DNA from: Selenomonadaceae bacterium UBA2897
Lineage (GTDB): Bacteria > Bacillota > Negativicutes > Selenomonadales > Selenomonadaceae
Direction: 5' to 3'
DNA length: 63,574 nucleotides
Assembly: GCA_002350105.1 (NCBI GenBank)
Contig: DEDT01000037.1
Coordinates: 3,724 to 67,297 of the forward strand
Below are positions 8,663 to 15,402 of this stretch, one piece after another. Position 1 is the stretch's first letter. Each line of letters opens with the position of its first letter. Both the position numbers and the translations under genes were made by a program. The notes below the pieces were generated by a model. That model had not been told where the DNA came from and did not search any database. It saw only the letters and a list, made by a program, of their open reading frames with translations.

Positions 8663-8960
8663 AAAAACGCCCCGGCGGAAATAAATTCCTGCCGGGGCGA
8701 AAATCTCGCGGTACCACCCGTATTCAGCAGCTCATGCTGCTGCACTCGTCGGATACGGGAGCATAGCTCCGATATCCCAGCCTGTTAACGGTGGCAGCCG
8801 TCCCAGCCTACTCAACATATAAGCATACGCCTTTCGGTGGGCTCTCACAAGTCCATTCTGATCTCACCGCTGGCCCGTCCTCACACCTCCGGGGCATCCC
8901 GGTCACAGGCTCGCTGAACAGTGGTTGGAAATCATACTATTCCTTGTTCCTCGATTTAGC
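8663..8960 (-). promoter_or_regulatory. Tryptophan T-box riboswitch controlling the trp operon
   Basis: On the minus strand the leader has a stem I region with an AGTA element (near 8939). The specifier GAATGGA puts UGG (Trp) at 8855-8853. The antiterminator T-box GGGTGGTACCGCG lies at 8719-8707. A terminator CGCCCCGGC/GCCGGGGCG (8699-8668) followed by five T's ends 19 bases before trpF. Uncharged tRNA-Trp would pair with the specifier and T-box and allow read-through. The exact 5' end of stem I is approximate. Confidence 0.95.
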
Positions 8961-8983
8961 TTTGGATTCACTTGTTGGTATGT

Positions 8984-9012
8984 ATTTTACACATTACAGT
9001 CCATCATGTCAA
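8984..9012 (-). promoter_or_regulatory. Promoter of the trp operon
   Basis: On the minus strand a consensus TTGACA (9012-9007) and TAAAAT (8989-8984) are separated by 17 bases, in an AT-rich stretch directly upstream of the T-box leader. Confidence 0.85.
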
Positions 9013-9045
9013 GAGATATTTTACATTTTTTGTTTTAAATTATAA

Positions 9046-9082
9046 AAAATCATCGCAAGTTAACAACTCACGATGATTTATC
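9046..9082 (-). terminator. Rho-independent terminator of the Cys-rich secreted protein gene
   Basis: On the minus strand AAATCATCGTG pairs with GCGATGATTT across a short AT-rich loop and runs into T's. It lies about 25 bases past the stop codon at 9108 and just before the trp promoter. Confidence 0.65.
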
Positions 9083-9107
9083 CGCACATATGTTCTTTGA
9101 TACCAGC

Positions 9108-9854
9108 TTAGCTGCGCGGGCCGCCGCAATCGTCCGGACCGCCACAGGGGCCGCCGGGACGCGGGCCGCGACAATACGAATCATCTGACGCTCCGCAAGG
9201 CGAATCGTTGCAGAAATTGCCATCCGGCCCGGCAATGCCATGGCGCAGCTGACGCAGCGTCTGAACATCTACCCCCAATTCCTTAGCGACATCTGCCCAG
9301 CGATTGTTGATTTTCTTGCGATCCAGGACATTCTGTACCGACTTACCGGACTCCCTGGCCAGCAGCGCCGCCGCCTCGATATCATGCGGATGATAGCCAT
9401 TGGCCAGCAATGCCTGCGCTGTACCCTGATCGATGCCAACATTGCTGCTGATATGCTCAGCCATCATCGCATCATGCATCTCATGCTCCTGCTTCGGCGT
9501 AACACCAAGCTGCTCCCGCACATCACGCCAATGGTTGCTTTCCGTTTTCATGGCCAGCACATCCTGGAAAGGCTTGCCACTGATCCTGGCCAGCATCGCT
9601 GCATAGCCCACATCGCGGAAATCGCTATGATCCCTGAGAGCCTGTCGTATCTCATCCTCATCGACGCCAAAGGTTTTGGCCATATAGGCGGCCACTTTAT
9701 CCATATCCGGCTGCGGCCGCTGCTCGCGTCCCTGCAACGTCTGCGTCTGTGCCGCCGCAGGCGTTGCCTGCACATGATAGAGCCCCACGCCACCTGCCAG
9801 CAGCACTGCACCAGCCAGCAGGCCAGCCAGCATCTTATGATTCTTCCTTTGCAT
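9108..9854 (-). CDS. Secreted protein with two tandem helical repeats and a Cys/Gly-rich tail, function unknown
   Basis: The start at 9854 (MQRKNHKML) has AGGA five bases upstream and gives a clean signal peptide (LAGLLAGAVLLAGGVGL). Two related units of about 55-60 residues follow. Each runs from an acidic helix through AALLARESGKSVQNVLD or AAMLARISGKPFQDVLA to a motif like NRWADVAKELGVD or NHWRDVREQLGVT. The last 40 residues are rich in Gly, Pro, Asp and Cys (five Cys), which suggests disulfides or metal binding. I do not recognise the family. The gene stands alone, with its own terminator and a palindrome upstream. Confidence 0.8.
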   Translation of the reverse strand: MQRKNHKMLAGLLAGAVLLAGGVGLYHVQATPAAAQTQTLQGREQRPQPDMDKVAAYMAKTFGVDEDEIRQALRDHSDFRDVGYAAMLARISGKPFQDVLAMKTESNHWRDVREQLGVTPKQEHEMHDAMMAEHISSNVGIDQGTAQALLANGYHPHDIEAAALLARESGKSVQNVLDRKKINNRWADVAKELGVDVQTLRQLRHGIAGPDGNFCNDSPCGASDDSYCRGPRPGGPCGGPDDCGGPRS

Positions 9855-9922
9855 ACTATCCTGATCCTTTCCAGATTGAGTATACACAAGTGTTCTTCCA
9901 TAAAAAATATTCTTTACTTTTT

Positions 9923-9936
9923 TACTAATATTAGTA
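9923..9936. promoter_or_regulatory. Perfect 14-bp palindrome in the upstream region of the secreted protein gene
   Basis: TACTAATATTAGTA is its own reverse complement. It lies about 70 bases before the start of the 9108-9854 gene and overlaps a minus-strand TATACT that could be a -10 box. Its position fits an operator, but no regulator is known. Confidence 0.4.
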
Positions 9937-10063
9937 TAGTTTTGTGACTTTAGACGGTATTTAGTCAGCTATTATAACTGGGTATTCTTTCGCTGAGGAT
10001 TACGTAAGAGGATTTAACCGGAGTTTTTTGTCACAAAAGCAGGATTTTTCCTCACATCTGTCG

Positions 10064-10069
10064 TATAAT
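10064..10069 (+). promoter_or_regulatory. Possible -10 box of the 67-residue-protein gene
   Basis: TATAAT lies 36 bases before the ATG at 10105. No good -35 was found at the expected distance, so the call is weak. Confidence 0.3.
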
Positions 10070-10104
10070 AGATAACAGGTTAAATACGAAAAGAGGTGTT
10101 TTGG

Positions 10105-10311
10105 ATGACGGATCAGGAAATTGAGAAGCTGGTGCAGGATAAGCTCGTGGAAGCTTACAAGGCCAATGAACATCCCAAGAAGTTCTTCATCACGGAAAAT
10201 GGCCGTGGTGTCACCGATGGCGGCGATTTGTACAACGCGCTGCTGAACGACGTGATGCGCGTAATGCAGCAGGCGATGACGGAGGTTCTGAAAGAAGCTC
10301 TGAAAAAGTAA
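10105..10311 (+). CDS. Hypothetical 68-residue protein
   Basis: The ATG at 10105 follows AAGAGG by 8 bases; a GTG nine bases earlier is less suitable. The product (MTDQEIEKLV...) is charged and mostly helical with no membrane segment. I do not recognise it. It is a single-gene transcript: a possible -10 box lies upstream and a strong terminator begins 21 bases downstream. It runs opposite to its neighbours. Confidence 0.7.
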   Translation: MTDQEIEKLVQDKLVEAYKANEHPKKFFITENGRGVTDGGDLYNALLNDVMRVMQQAMTEVLKEALKK

Positions 10312-10331
10312 GCTGTACGGCAATACGAAAT

Positions 10332-10361
10332 GCCCGGCGGGAAATCCTGCCGGGCGTTTTT
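10332..10361 (+). terminator. Rho-independent terminator
   Basis: GCCCGGCGGG pairs with CCTGCCGGGC (one G-T pair) around AAAT, followed by GTTTTT. It ends the small plus-strand gene before the oppositely oriented rpsI. Confidence 0.85.
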
Positions 10362-10436
10362 GTGTCTGCTGCCGCAAACAGAGGAATAAAAAACCGCAGT
10401 CTGCACTGCGGTTTGTATAGTCGTACAAGACGTATA

Positions 10437-10829
10437 TCAGCGTTTCGAGAACTGGCTGGCCTTGCGAGCCTTTTTGAGACCGTACTTACGGCGCTCTTTC
10501 TCACGCGGATCGCGCGTGACGAAACCAGCCTTCTTCAGGGCCGGACGCAGATCAGCATCCATGGCCATGAGGGCACGGGTGATACCATGACGGATGGCGC
10601 CAGCCTGACCAGCGACACCGCCGCCAGCAACGTTGGCAACAACGTCATACTTGTCCGTCGTCTCCGTGAGGTTCAGCGGCTGACGCACGATGAGCTCCAG
10701 CGTCTTCTCGCCGAAGTAGGACTCCATGTCGCGACCGTTGATCGTGACTTTGCCCTCGCCTGGAACCAGACGAACACGGGCAACAGAGGTCTTTCTGCGG
10801 CCAGTGCCGTAGTAGCTTACATTTGCCAT
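10437..10829 (-). CDS. rpsI: Small ribosomal subunit protein uS9
   Basis: The 130-residue protein starts MANVSYYGTGRRKTSVARVRLVPG and ends in the conserved basic tail KKARKASQFSKR that reaches the P-site tRNA. AGGAGG lies upstream of the ATG. It follows rplM by 24 bases, the universal rplM-rpsI pair. Confidence 0.98.
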   Translation of the reverse strand: MANVSYYGTGRRKTSVARVRLVPGEGKVTINGRDMESYFGEKTLELIVRQPLNLTETTDKYDVVANVAGGGVAGQAGAIRHGITRALMAMDADLRPALKKAGFVTRDPREKERRKYGLKKARKASQFSKR

Positions 10830-10853
10830 AATCTATGTTCCTCCTTTTCCAGT

Positions 10854-11291
10854 TTAGCGGATGTTCAGCTCGAGCTTCTCGGGCTTCTGAGCAGCATGCG
10901 GATGCTCCGGGCCAGCGTAAACGCTGAGCTTACGGAACATCTGCGCACCGAGGCGGTTATGCGGCAGCATACCCTTGACAGCATGCTCCACGACGCGCTC
11001 CGGGAAGCGGGCCAGCATACGGCCGGCCGGCGTGAACGTCGTACCGCCCTGATAACCGGAATGACGGAAATAGGTCTTCTTGACGAGCTTCTTACCCGTG
11101 AACTTTACTTTGTCTGCATTGACGACAATGACATAGTCGCCCGTGTCAACGTGCGGAGTAAAGGTCGGTTTATTTTTACCGCGAAGAACTTTTGCAACTT
11201 CAGCCGCGAGGCGACCGACAGTCTGGCCTTCAGCGTCTACAACATACCATTTACGCTCAACATTGCTGGCGTTTGCCATAAACGTTGTCTT
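10854..11291 (-). CDS. rplM: Large ribosomal subunit protein uL13
   Basis: The start at 11291 (MKTTFMANA) follows AAAGGGGG; an upstream in-frame start lacks such a site. The 145-residue protein has KWYVVDAEGQTVGRLA, DYVIVVNADKVKFTGKK and KGMLPHNRLG, typical of L13. It is the first gene of the rplM-rpsI operon, with a clear promoter and about 100 bases of untranslated leader. Confidence 0.98.
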   Translation of the reverse strand, partial: KTTFMANASNVERKWYVVDAEGQTVGRLAAEVAKVLRGKNKPTFTPHVDTGDYVIVVNADKVKFTGKKLVKKTYFRHSGYQGGTTFTPAGRMLARFPERVVEHAVKGMLPHNRLGAQMFRKLSVYAGPEHPHAAQKPEKLELNIR

Positions 11292-11428
11292 CATGCGATT
11301 TCCCCCTTTGATAAATAGTAGAAAATTATCTTCCATATGACGTTCCCGGCAGGCCTCCGGGGCTAATGGAAACTCGCGCCCGTAACATCACATAGAAATA
11401 TTCTACTCAAAACGAAGGGGCAAGTCAA
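11292..11428 (-). promoter_or_regulatory. rplM-rpsI promoter and leader
   Basis: On the minus strand TTGACT (11428-11423) and TAGAAT (11405-11400) are 17 bases apart. The leader between about 11393 and 11292 contains GC-rich inverted segments. It could be an L13-type autoregulatory leader as in other Firmicutes, but I could not confirm the fold. From 11429 to 11576 I see nothing beyond a single DnaA-box-like TTATCCACA. Confidence 0.7.
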
Positions 11429-11576
11429 GCATTTTTTCGCTCCAAATCACAATTTCTTGTGGATAACTCATGTGGCTGACAATTATCCCCTGATTAACGC
11501 ACGATATCGACAAGGATTGTTCTTCCAGTATCGACAGTTGCTGAAAACTGGCTTTGTCAAACATTGGCAACCACTT

Positions 11577-12482
11577 TCACCACGGCTGCGGGGTCATGGG
11601 CGTGATGACGCCGAAGGTGTAGCCCTTATCCTTCAGGATGCGGATAATCCCTGAAAGAGCCTTGACCGTCTCCTCGTGGCCCTCAGAGGAATGCATGAGG
11701 ATGATCGCCGTATGTGCCGTGGCCTCGCCATCGGTCTCGCTCGCGATGTTGTCGATAAAATCCTGTGCCACGGGATGATTCGGAGCGGCGTCGGCCGAGC
11801 TCACGTTCCAATCGTGCTCCACATAGCCGTTGGCACGCAGAGCCGCATCGTAGGCCTTCGTAAAATGCCCGATAACGCCGCCCGGTGCACGCAGGATGAG
11901 CGGACGCACGCCGATGATGCCCTGGATGACGGCATCGGTCTTTTCCATCTCGGCGAGAAAACCGTTGACATCAGGATAGAGCTTCTCATAGCGATGGTCA
12001 TAGCTGTGGTTGCCGATGGCATGCCCTTCGGCGTAGATGCGCTGCAGCACCTCCGGATGTGCCTCGGCCTGACGGCCTGTCACATAGAAGGTCGCATGGA
12101 CGCCCGCTTCCTTGAGAATATCGAGCACGGCAGGTGTATTCTGCGCATCGGGGCCATCGTCAAATGTCAGATAGGCGACCTTGCCCTCACGATAAGGCAC
12201 AATATCAGGCAACGTAGTTGGCAGGCCCTTCTCCCGCCGCTCGGCGAGCGTATACCGGTCAAAGACGGGGATATCCGGCATCGACGGCGCAAGATTCGAG
12301 AAATCATCCGCAGCCAGCACATGCGCAGGCAGCGCCGGCGCTGCCTGCTCCACCTCATCCTCTGCCGGCACCTCCGCCGCCTTGTTTTCCGTTTGTCCAT
12401 GGGAAAAATACGTAACGCCCGCAAAAAGCAGCGCCGCTGCCAACACGGCGCCGCCGATGATTTTTCCTGTTTTTACCTTCAT
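11577..12482 (-). CDS. Polysaccharide deacetylase (NodB domain), membrane-anchored or secreted
   Basis: It likely removes N-acetyl groups from peptidoglycan or another amino sugar polymer outside the cytoplasmic membrane. The start at 12482 (MKVKTGKIIGG) has GGAGG upstream and gives an N-terminal hydrophobic signal/anchor. The NodB motifs are complete: TFDDGPDAQNTP (catalytic Asp and metal Asp), GNHSYDHR (metal His pair), LRAPGG and a C-terminal IILMHSSEG. A linker of about 90 residues lies between the signal and the domain. The protein has 301 residues. The exact substrate is not known. Confidence 0.9.
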   Translation of the reverse strand: MKVKTGKIIGGAVLAAALLFAGVTYFSHGQTENKAAEVPAEDEVEQAAPALPAHVLAADDFSNLAPSMPDIPVFDRYTLAERREKGLPTTLPDIVPYREGKVAYLTFDDGPDAQNTPAVLDILKEAGVHATFYVTGRQAEAHPEVLQRIYAEGHAIGNHSYDHRYEKLYPDVNGFLAEMEKTDAVIQGIIGVRPLILRAPGGVIGHFTKAYDAALRANGYVEHDWNVSSADAAPNHPVAQDFIDNIASETDGEATAHTAIILMHSSEGHEETVKALSGIIRILKDKGYTFGVITPMTPQPW

Positions 12483-12557
12483 CTGATTGACTGCCTCCAA
12501 CGACATATATGCAAAGCCTTACCGCCAGACTCTTCCCCGTAAGCGGGAAGAAAGAGC

Positions 12558-12835
12558 CTACACTATTTTCTCCTGCCTTTTATCCCAACCATCCCGGGTA
12601 AAACAGAAACACGACGGATCATGCGAATAAATGATGCCGATAGCCTGCAAAAAGGAATAGATACTCGTCGTGCCGGCGAATTTGACACCACGTTTTTTCA
12701 AGTCCCTGGTGACCGCATCGGAAAGCGCATTTCGCGTCGTCGTCAGTGGCTCGTAAAGCGTCACTCCCGGTCATGGTAAGCCACATAAAGCGCATCATCC
12801 ACCGGCACATAGGGACATCTTTTCACTGTTGCCAT
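12558..12835 (-). pseudogene. tag: 3-methyladenine DNA glycosylase I, internally deleted
   Basis: The first 24 codons (12835-12764) read like the Tag N-terminus (KRCPYVPVDDALYVAYHDRE) and then hit TGA. In another frame, starting right at the junction, comes a good Tag C-terminus: TTTRNALSDAVTRDLKKRG, then GTTSIYSFLQAIG and a final Cys-containing stretch. A normal Tag has roughly 180-190 residues, so about 100 or more central residues, including the catalytic region, are gone and the frame has shifted. It cannot make an active enzyme. The start overlaps the end of the Uma2 gene by 13 bases. Confidence 0.8.
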
Positions 12836-13398
12836 GGCAGCATGCCCTCGAAAACTTCCGCAACGTTGATTTCCAAATCATCATAAAGAGAGACCTTCAG
12901 GGCCAAACTGTGCTCAGCCTTTTCCTTCTCACTCATATCCTCCAGTTCGTAGTCGGGCATTATTGTGTAGACATTATCCAGCTTATACCTTCCATCCTTT
13001 AAATGATAAACAGTAATGGATTTGTCCTGCGGATTGACAATCCAGTATTCCTTGACACCGTATTTTTCGTAGGTGTCTTTCTTGATCCCCAGGTCATTCT
13101 TGCTCGTGCGCGGAGACAAGATTTCCACAATCAAATCCGGCGCTCCCTCGATATGCGCAGGCTTTATCTTGTCGAGATCGCAAACTATGAGCAAATCAGG
13201 GATATAGTGATTATCCTTATCAAAATACACGTCCACTTCCCCGAACAGTTTACACCGCTTCCCCTTGAGATATTGCCATATAATACCACTGAGGTTACTC
13301 TGCACAATATCATGGTTCAACGCTGGCCGCGCCAGCAGCATTTCTCGGCCATCAACAAGTTCATACCGGGGATTTTCCAATCGCTCATTATATGCCAT
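12823..13398 (-). CDS. Uma2 family (DUF820) putative restriction-endonuclease-fold protein, second copy
   Basis: The 191-residue protein is a paralogue of the one at 826-1416. It shares RYELVDGREMLLARP, VDVYFDKDNHYIPDLLIVC, LIVEILSPRTSKNDLG and KEYWIVNPQDKSITVY. The Asp of IPDLL and the Glu of IVEIL fit the PD-(D/E)xK-like core. Its 3' end runs 13 bases into the tag remnant, so the two were probably co-transcribed. The role of the family is unsettled. Confidence 0.8.
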   Translation of the reverse strand: MAYNERLENPRYELVDGREMLLARPALNHDIVQSNLSGIIWQYLKGKRCKLFGEVDVYFDKDNHYIPDLLIVCDLDKIKPAHIEGAPDLIVEILSPRTSKNDLGIKKDTYEKYGVKEYWIVNPQDKSITVYHLKDGRYKLDNVYTIMPDYELEDMSEKEKAEHSLALKVSLYDDLEINVAEVFEGMLPWQQ

Positions 13399-13421
13399 AT
13401 TTGTCCGCTTCCTTCACCGAA

Positions 13422-13484
13422 TCAAAACCAATCATCGAAATCTGCGTCATTATATTGTCTGCACATTTCCTGCCAAATTGCCAT
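13422..13484 (-). other. Possible tiny ORF or out-of-frame tail of the neighbouring gene
   Basis: A 20-codon ORF (MAIWQEMC... ending FDDWF) starts at 13484 behind AAGGAG, only 3 bases from the ATG. The same frame stays open and protein-like upstream to about 13537, just past the stop of the 13532-13996 gene. This suggests either a small coupled peptide or a frameshifted C-terminal tail of that gene. Neither is proven. Confidence 0.25.
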
Positions 13485-13531
13485 ATTCTCCTTGATAGTA
13501 TCACACAAGCCGCGATAGCATTTTTCACTGA

Positions 13532-13996
13532 TTACAGATCGTCTTCCTCATCTTCCTCCCCATCACAGTCTTCATCGTCATATTCTTCTTCAAAATCAGC
13601 TTCCGGGTCCGGATATTGCCCTATCGTCCCCTTTTCCTTCAAACATTGCGGCTTTGCATATTCTACGGTAAACTCAATTTTCTGCACGCTGATCGTGAAC
13701 ATCCACTCATCGCCAAAATCATAGTGGAATAAAAATTTTTGTTTATTCTTTAGCCCTAGACGTTCAATTTTCTCCGTCGTCAACGGTTTTCCACTGCCAT
13801 CCGGCTCACATTGATAGCTATGCTCGCTGTATGGTTTATTGTCCATGCAGAACTCATATAAATGGTCATGGGTGAAATCAAACGATGTCAAAATAGCTGA
13901 ACAAAGTTGATCCAATGTATCGCTTCCGGAAATGCGGATAATGCGGTATACATCCCTTCCCCTACCATTTGGATATACTTTAAACGTAAATTGCTG
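13532..13996 (-). CDS. Plasmid pRiA4b ORF-3-like family protein
   Basis: The start at 13996 (MQQFTFKVYPNG) has AAGGAG seven bases upstream; an earlier ATG at 14038 overlaps the doc gene and is weaker. The features LDQLCSAILTSFDFTHDHLYEF and FHYDFGDEWMFTI match the family known as pRiA4b ORF-3-like or IS1096 TnpR-like passenger proteins, whose function is not established. The C-terminus is a run of Glu and Asp. It lies directly behind the toxin-antitoxin pair and may be co-transcribed. The tail may be frameshifted (see 13422-13484). Confidence 0.72.
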   Translation of the reverse strand, partial: QQFTFKVYPNGRGRDVYRIIRISGSDTLDQLCSAILTSFDFTHDHLYEFCMDNKPYSEHSYQCEPDGSGKPLTTEKIERLGLKNKQKFLFHYDFGDEWMFTISVQKIEFTVEYAKPQCLKEKGTIGQYPDPEADFEEEYDDEDCDGEEDEEDDL

Positions 13997-14013
13997 CATA
14001 GGATTCTCCTTTA

Positions 14014-14391
14014 TCAAGCCATGTGTTGCTTTACCCATATCAGCAACCGCCCCTCACTGACATTTCCAGATGCTACCTGCAGGATTATCTGAATAAGATC
14101 GTCATCATCATATGTCAGTTCAATACCATTAAGTGAAAGCAACACCAGCATAACATGCGTACCAATCCGTTTATTGCCATCAATGAAAGGATGTTTACTG
14201 ATCAAGCCGTATCCCAAGCGCACAACTTTTTCGACAATGGTTGGGTATAGTTCTTTGCCACCAAAAGTTTGCAACGGTGCCTGTAACGCTGATTCCAGCA
14301 TACTGTCATCGCGCAAAACATTTGAGCCACCTGTCTCTGCCATGATTTTGGCGTGCATGCGCAAAACTTGTTGTTTCATCAGCCATTTCAT
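14014..14391 (-). CDS. Doc-like Fic-fold toxin (death-on-curing family)
   Basis: The 125-residue protein has the Doc/Fic core HPFIDGNKRIGTHVML, with the catalytic His, the acidic residue and the Asn-Lys-Arg. Doc of phage P1 phosphorylates elongation factor EF-Tu. The N-terminal LRDDSMLESALQAPLQTFGG is also typical of Doc. It overlaps the upstream antitoxin gene by 4 bases (ATGA). The partner is a RelB/DinJ-type rather than a Phd-type protein, which is less usual. Activity is not provable from sequence. Confidence 0.88.
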   Translation of the reverse strand: MKWLMKQQVLRMHAKIMAETGGSNVLRDDSMLESALQAPLQTFGGKELYPTIVEKVVRLGYGLISKHPFIDGNKRIGTHVMLVLLSLNGIELTYDDDDLIQIILQVASGNVSEGRLLIWVKQHMA

Positions 14392-14651
14392 TTCGCCAGT
14401 TCCTCATACACATGACGATTGCGTTGCATGAACTTGGCCGATACGGCATCCAAGTCATCGTCTGCGACTATCTGCAGCTTGTTTTGATTGACTGTCTTAA
14501 CCTCAAAAGGCAAGCCATGCTGCATAAGTGCTTGACGCAGAAAAATGTTAATAGCGGTAGTCATATCCATCCCCAGCGTCTTAAATAATTCCTGAGACCT
14601 GGCTTTTACTTCTGGATCCAAATGTATCGTCATACTGGCTGTTGCTGCCAT
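14388..14651 (-). CDS. RelB/DinJ-family antitoxin
   Basis: The 87-residue protein begins with a ribbon-helix-helix type sequence (ASMTIHLDPEVKARSQELF, then LGMDMTTAINIFLRQAL), typical of RelB/DinJ antitoxins that bind their own promoter. The C-terminal half (DDDLDAVSAKFMQRNRHVY) would wrap the toxin. AAAGGAGA precedes the ATG. It sits first and overlaps the Doc-like toxin gene, the standard antitoxin-first layout. Confidence 0.85.
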   Translation of the reverse strand: MAATASMTIHLDPEVKARSQELFKTLGMDMTTAINIFLRQALMQHGLPFEVKTVNQNKLQIVADDDLDAVSAKFMQRNRHVYEELAK

Positions 14652-14775
14652 AAAAAAACATCTCCTTTTTGCGTAAGCTTACCAACAAAGACTGCCTTAT
14701 ACGTATCTACTTTGCTAAACAGATTCCCTTTGTTATACCATGTAAGTTATCTGGCAACTGTCCATTCACACCCGC

Positions 14776-15402
14776 TTATTTCATATCCGCCGGTAAGTGC
14801 TCGGTGCTGTTGAGGAGTTCCAGCTGGGGGAAGTTATCCTTGTCCAATGTGAGGATGTCGACGGCGGTGTTGAATTGGCGGATGCGCCAGACGTTGGCAA
14901 GGGGCATGCCGAGAACGGCACAGAGGATAGTACGCAGGATGGCACCGTGGCAGACGACGACGAAGGTGCCGCCCGCGTGCTTGGCGCTGAGCTCGCGCAG
15001 ACGCTTCATGCCGCGCTGCTGTACTTCGGCAAAAGTCTCACCATGGGGGATGCGCATGATATCGGGGTGCTCGAGGAAATTGGCCATCCCCTCGGGCCAG
15101 CCCTCGACAATCTGCTGATAGGTCAGACTCTCCCAGTCGCCAAAGGCGAGCTCGCGGAAAGCTGGTTCCTGCTGCACGGGCAAGTCGAAATGCTCCGCGA
15201 TGGTCTCCGCCGTCACCCGCGCGCGGCAAAGGTCACTGCTGTAAATGGCATCCACCTGCTCCACAGGGAAATGGTCGCGCAGGAGCTCAGCTTGCTTTTT
15301 GCCACGTTCGGTGAGGGGCACATCTGACTGTCCCTGATATTTACCGTTGAGATTCCATGCCGTCTGGCCATGCCGGACGAGGATAATTTTCGTTATGCCC
15401 AT
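14776..15402 (-). CDS. cobC: Alpha-ribazole phosphatase-like histidine phosphatase
   Basis: The 208-residue phosphoglycerate-mutase-fold protein has the LVRHGQTAWN catalytic motif near residue 8, a mid-protein Glu in FRELAFGDWE, and the second His in VVVCHGAILR. In cobalamin synthesis CobC removes the phosphate from alpha-ribazole-5'-phosphate. The assignment rests on its place at the end of the cob block, overlapping cobD by 10 bases. The fold alone would fit other phosphatases. Confidence 0.85.
   Translation of the reverse strand: MGITKIILVRHGQTAWNLNGKYQGQSDVPLTERGKKQAELLRDHFPVEQVDAIYSSDLCRARVTAETIAEHFDLPVQQEPAFRELAFGDWESLTYQQIVEGWPEGMANFLEHPDIMRIPHGETFAEVQQRGMKRLRELSAKHAGGTFVVVCHGAILRTILCAVLGMPLANVWRIRQFNTAVDILTLDKDNFPQLELLNSTEHLPADMK

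Noticed and set aside
11457..11467. DnaA-box-like TTATCCACAA upstream of rplM, and a similar TTATCCACA near 1560
   Set aside because: Single isolated boxes without a cluster, an AT-rich unwinding element or dnaA/dnaN nearby, so no origin is supported.
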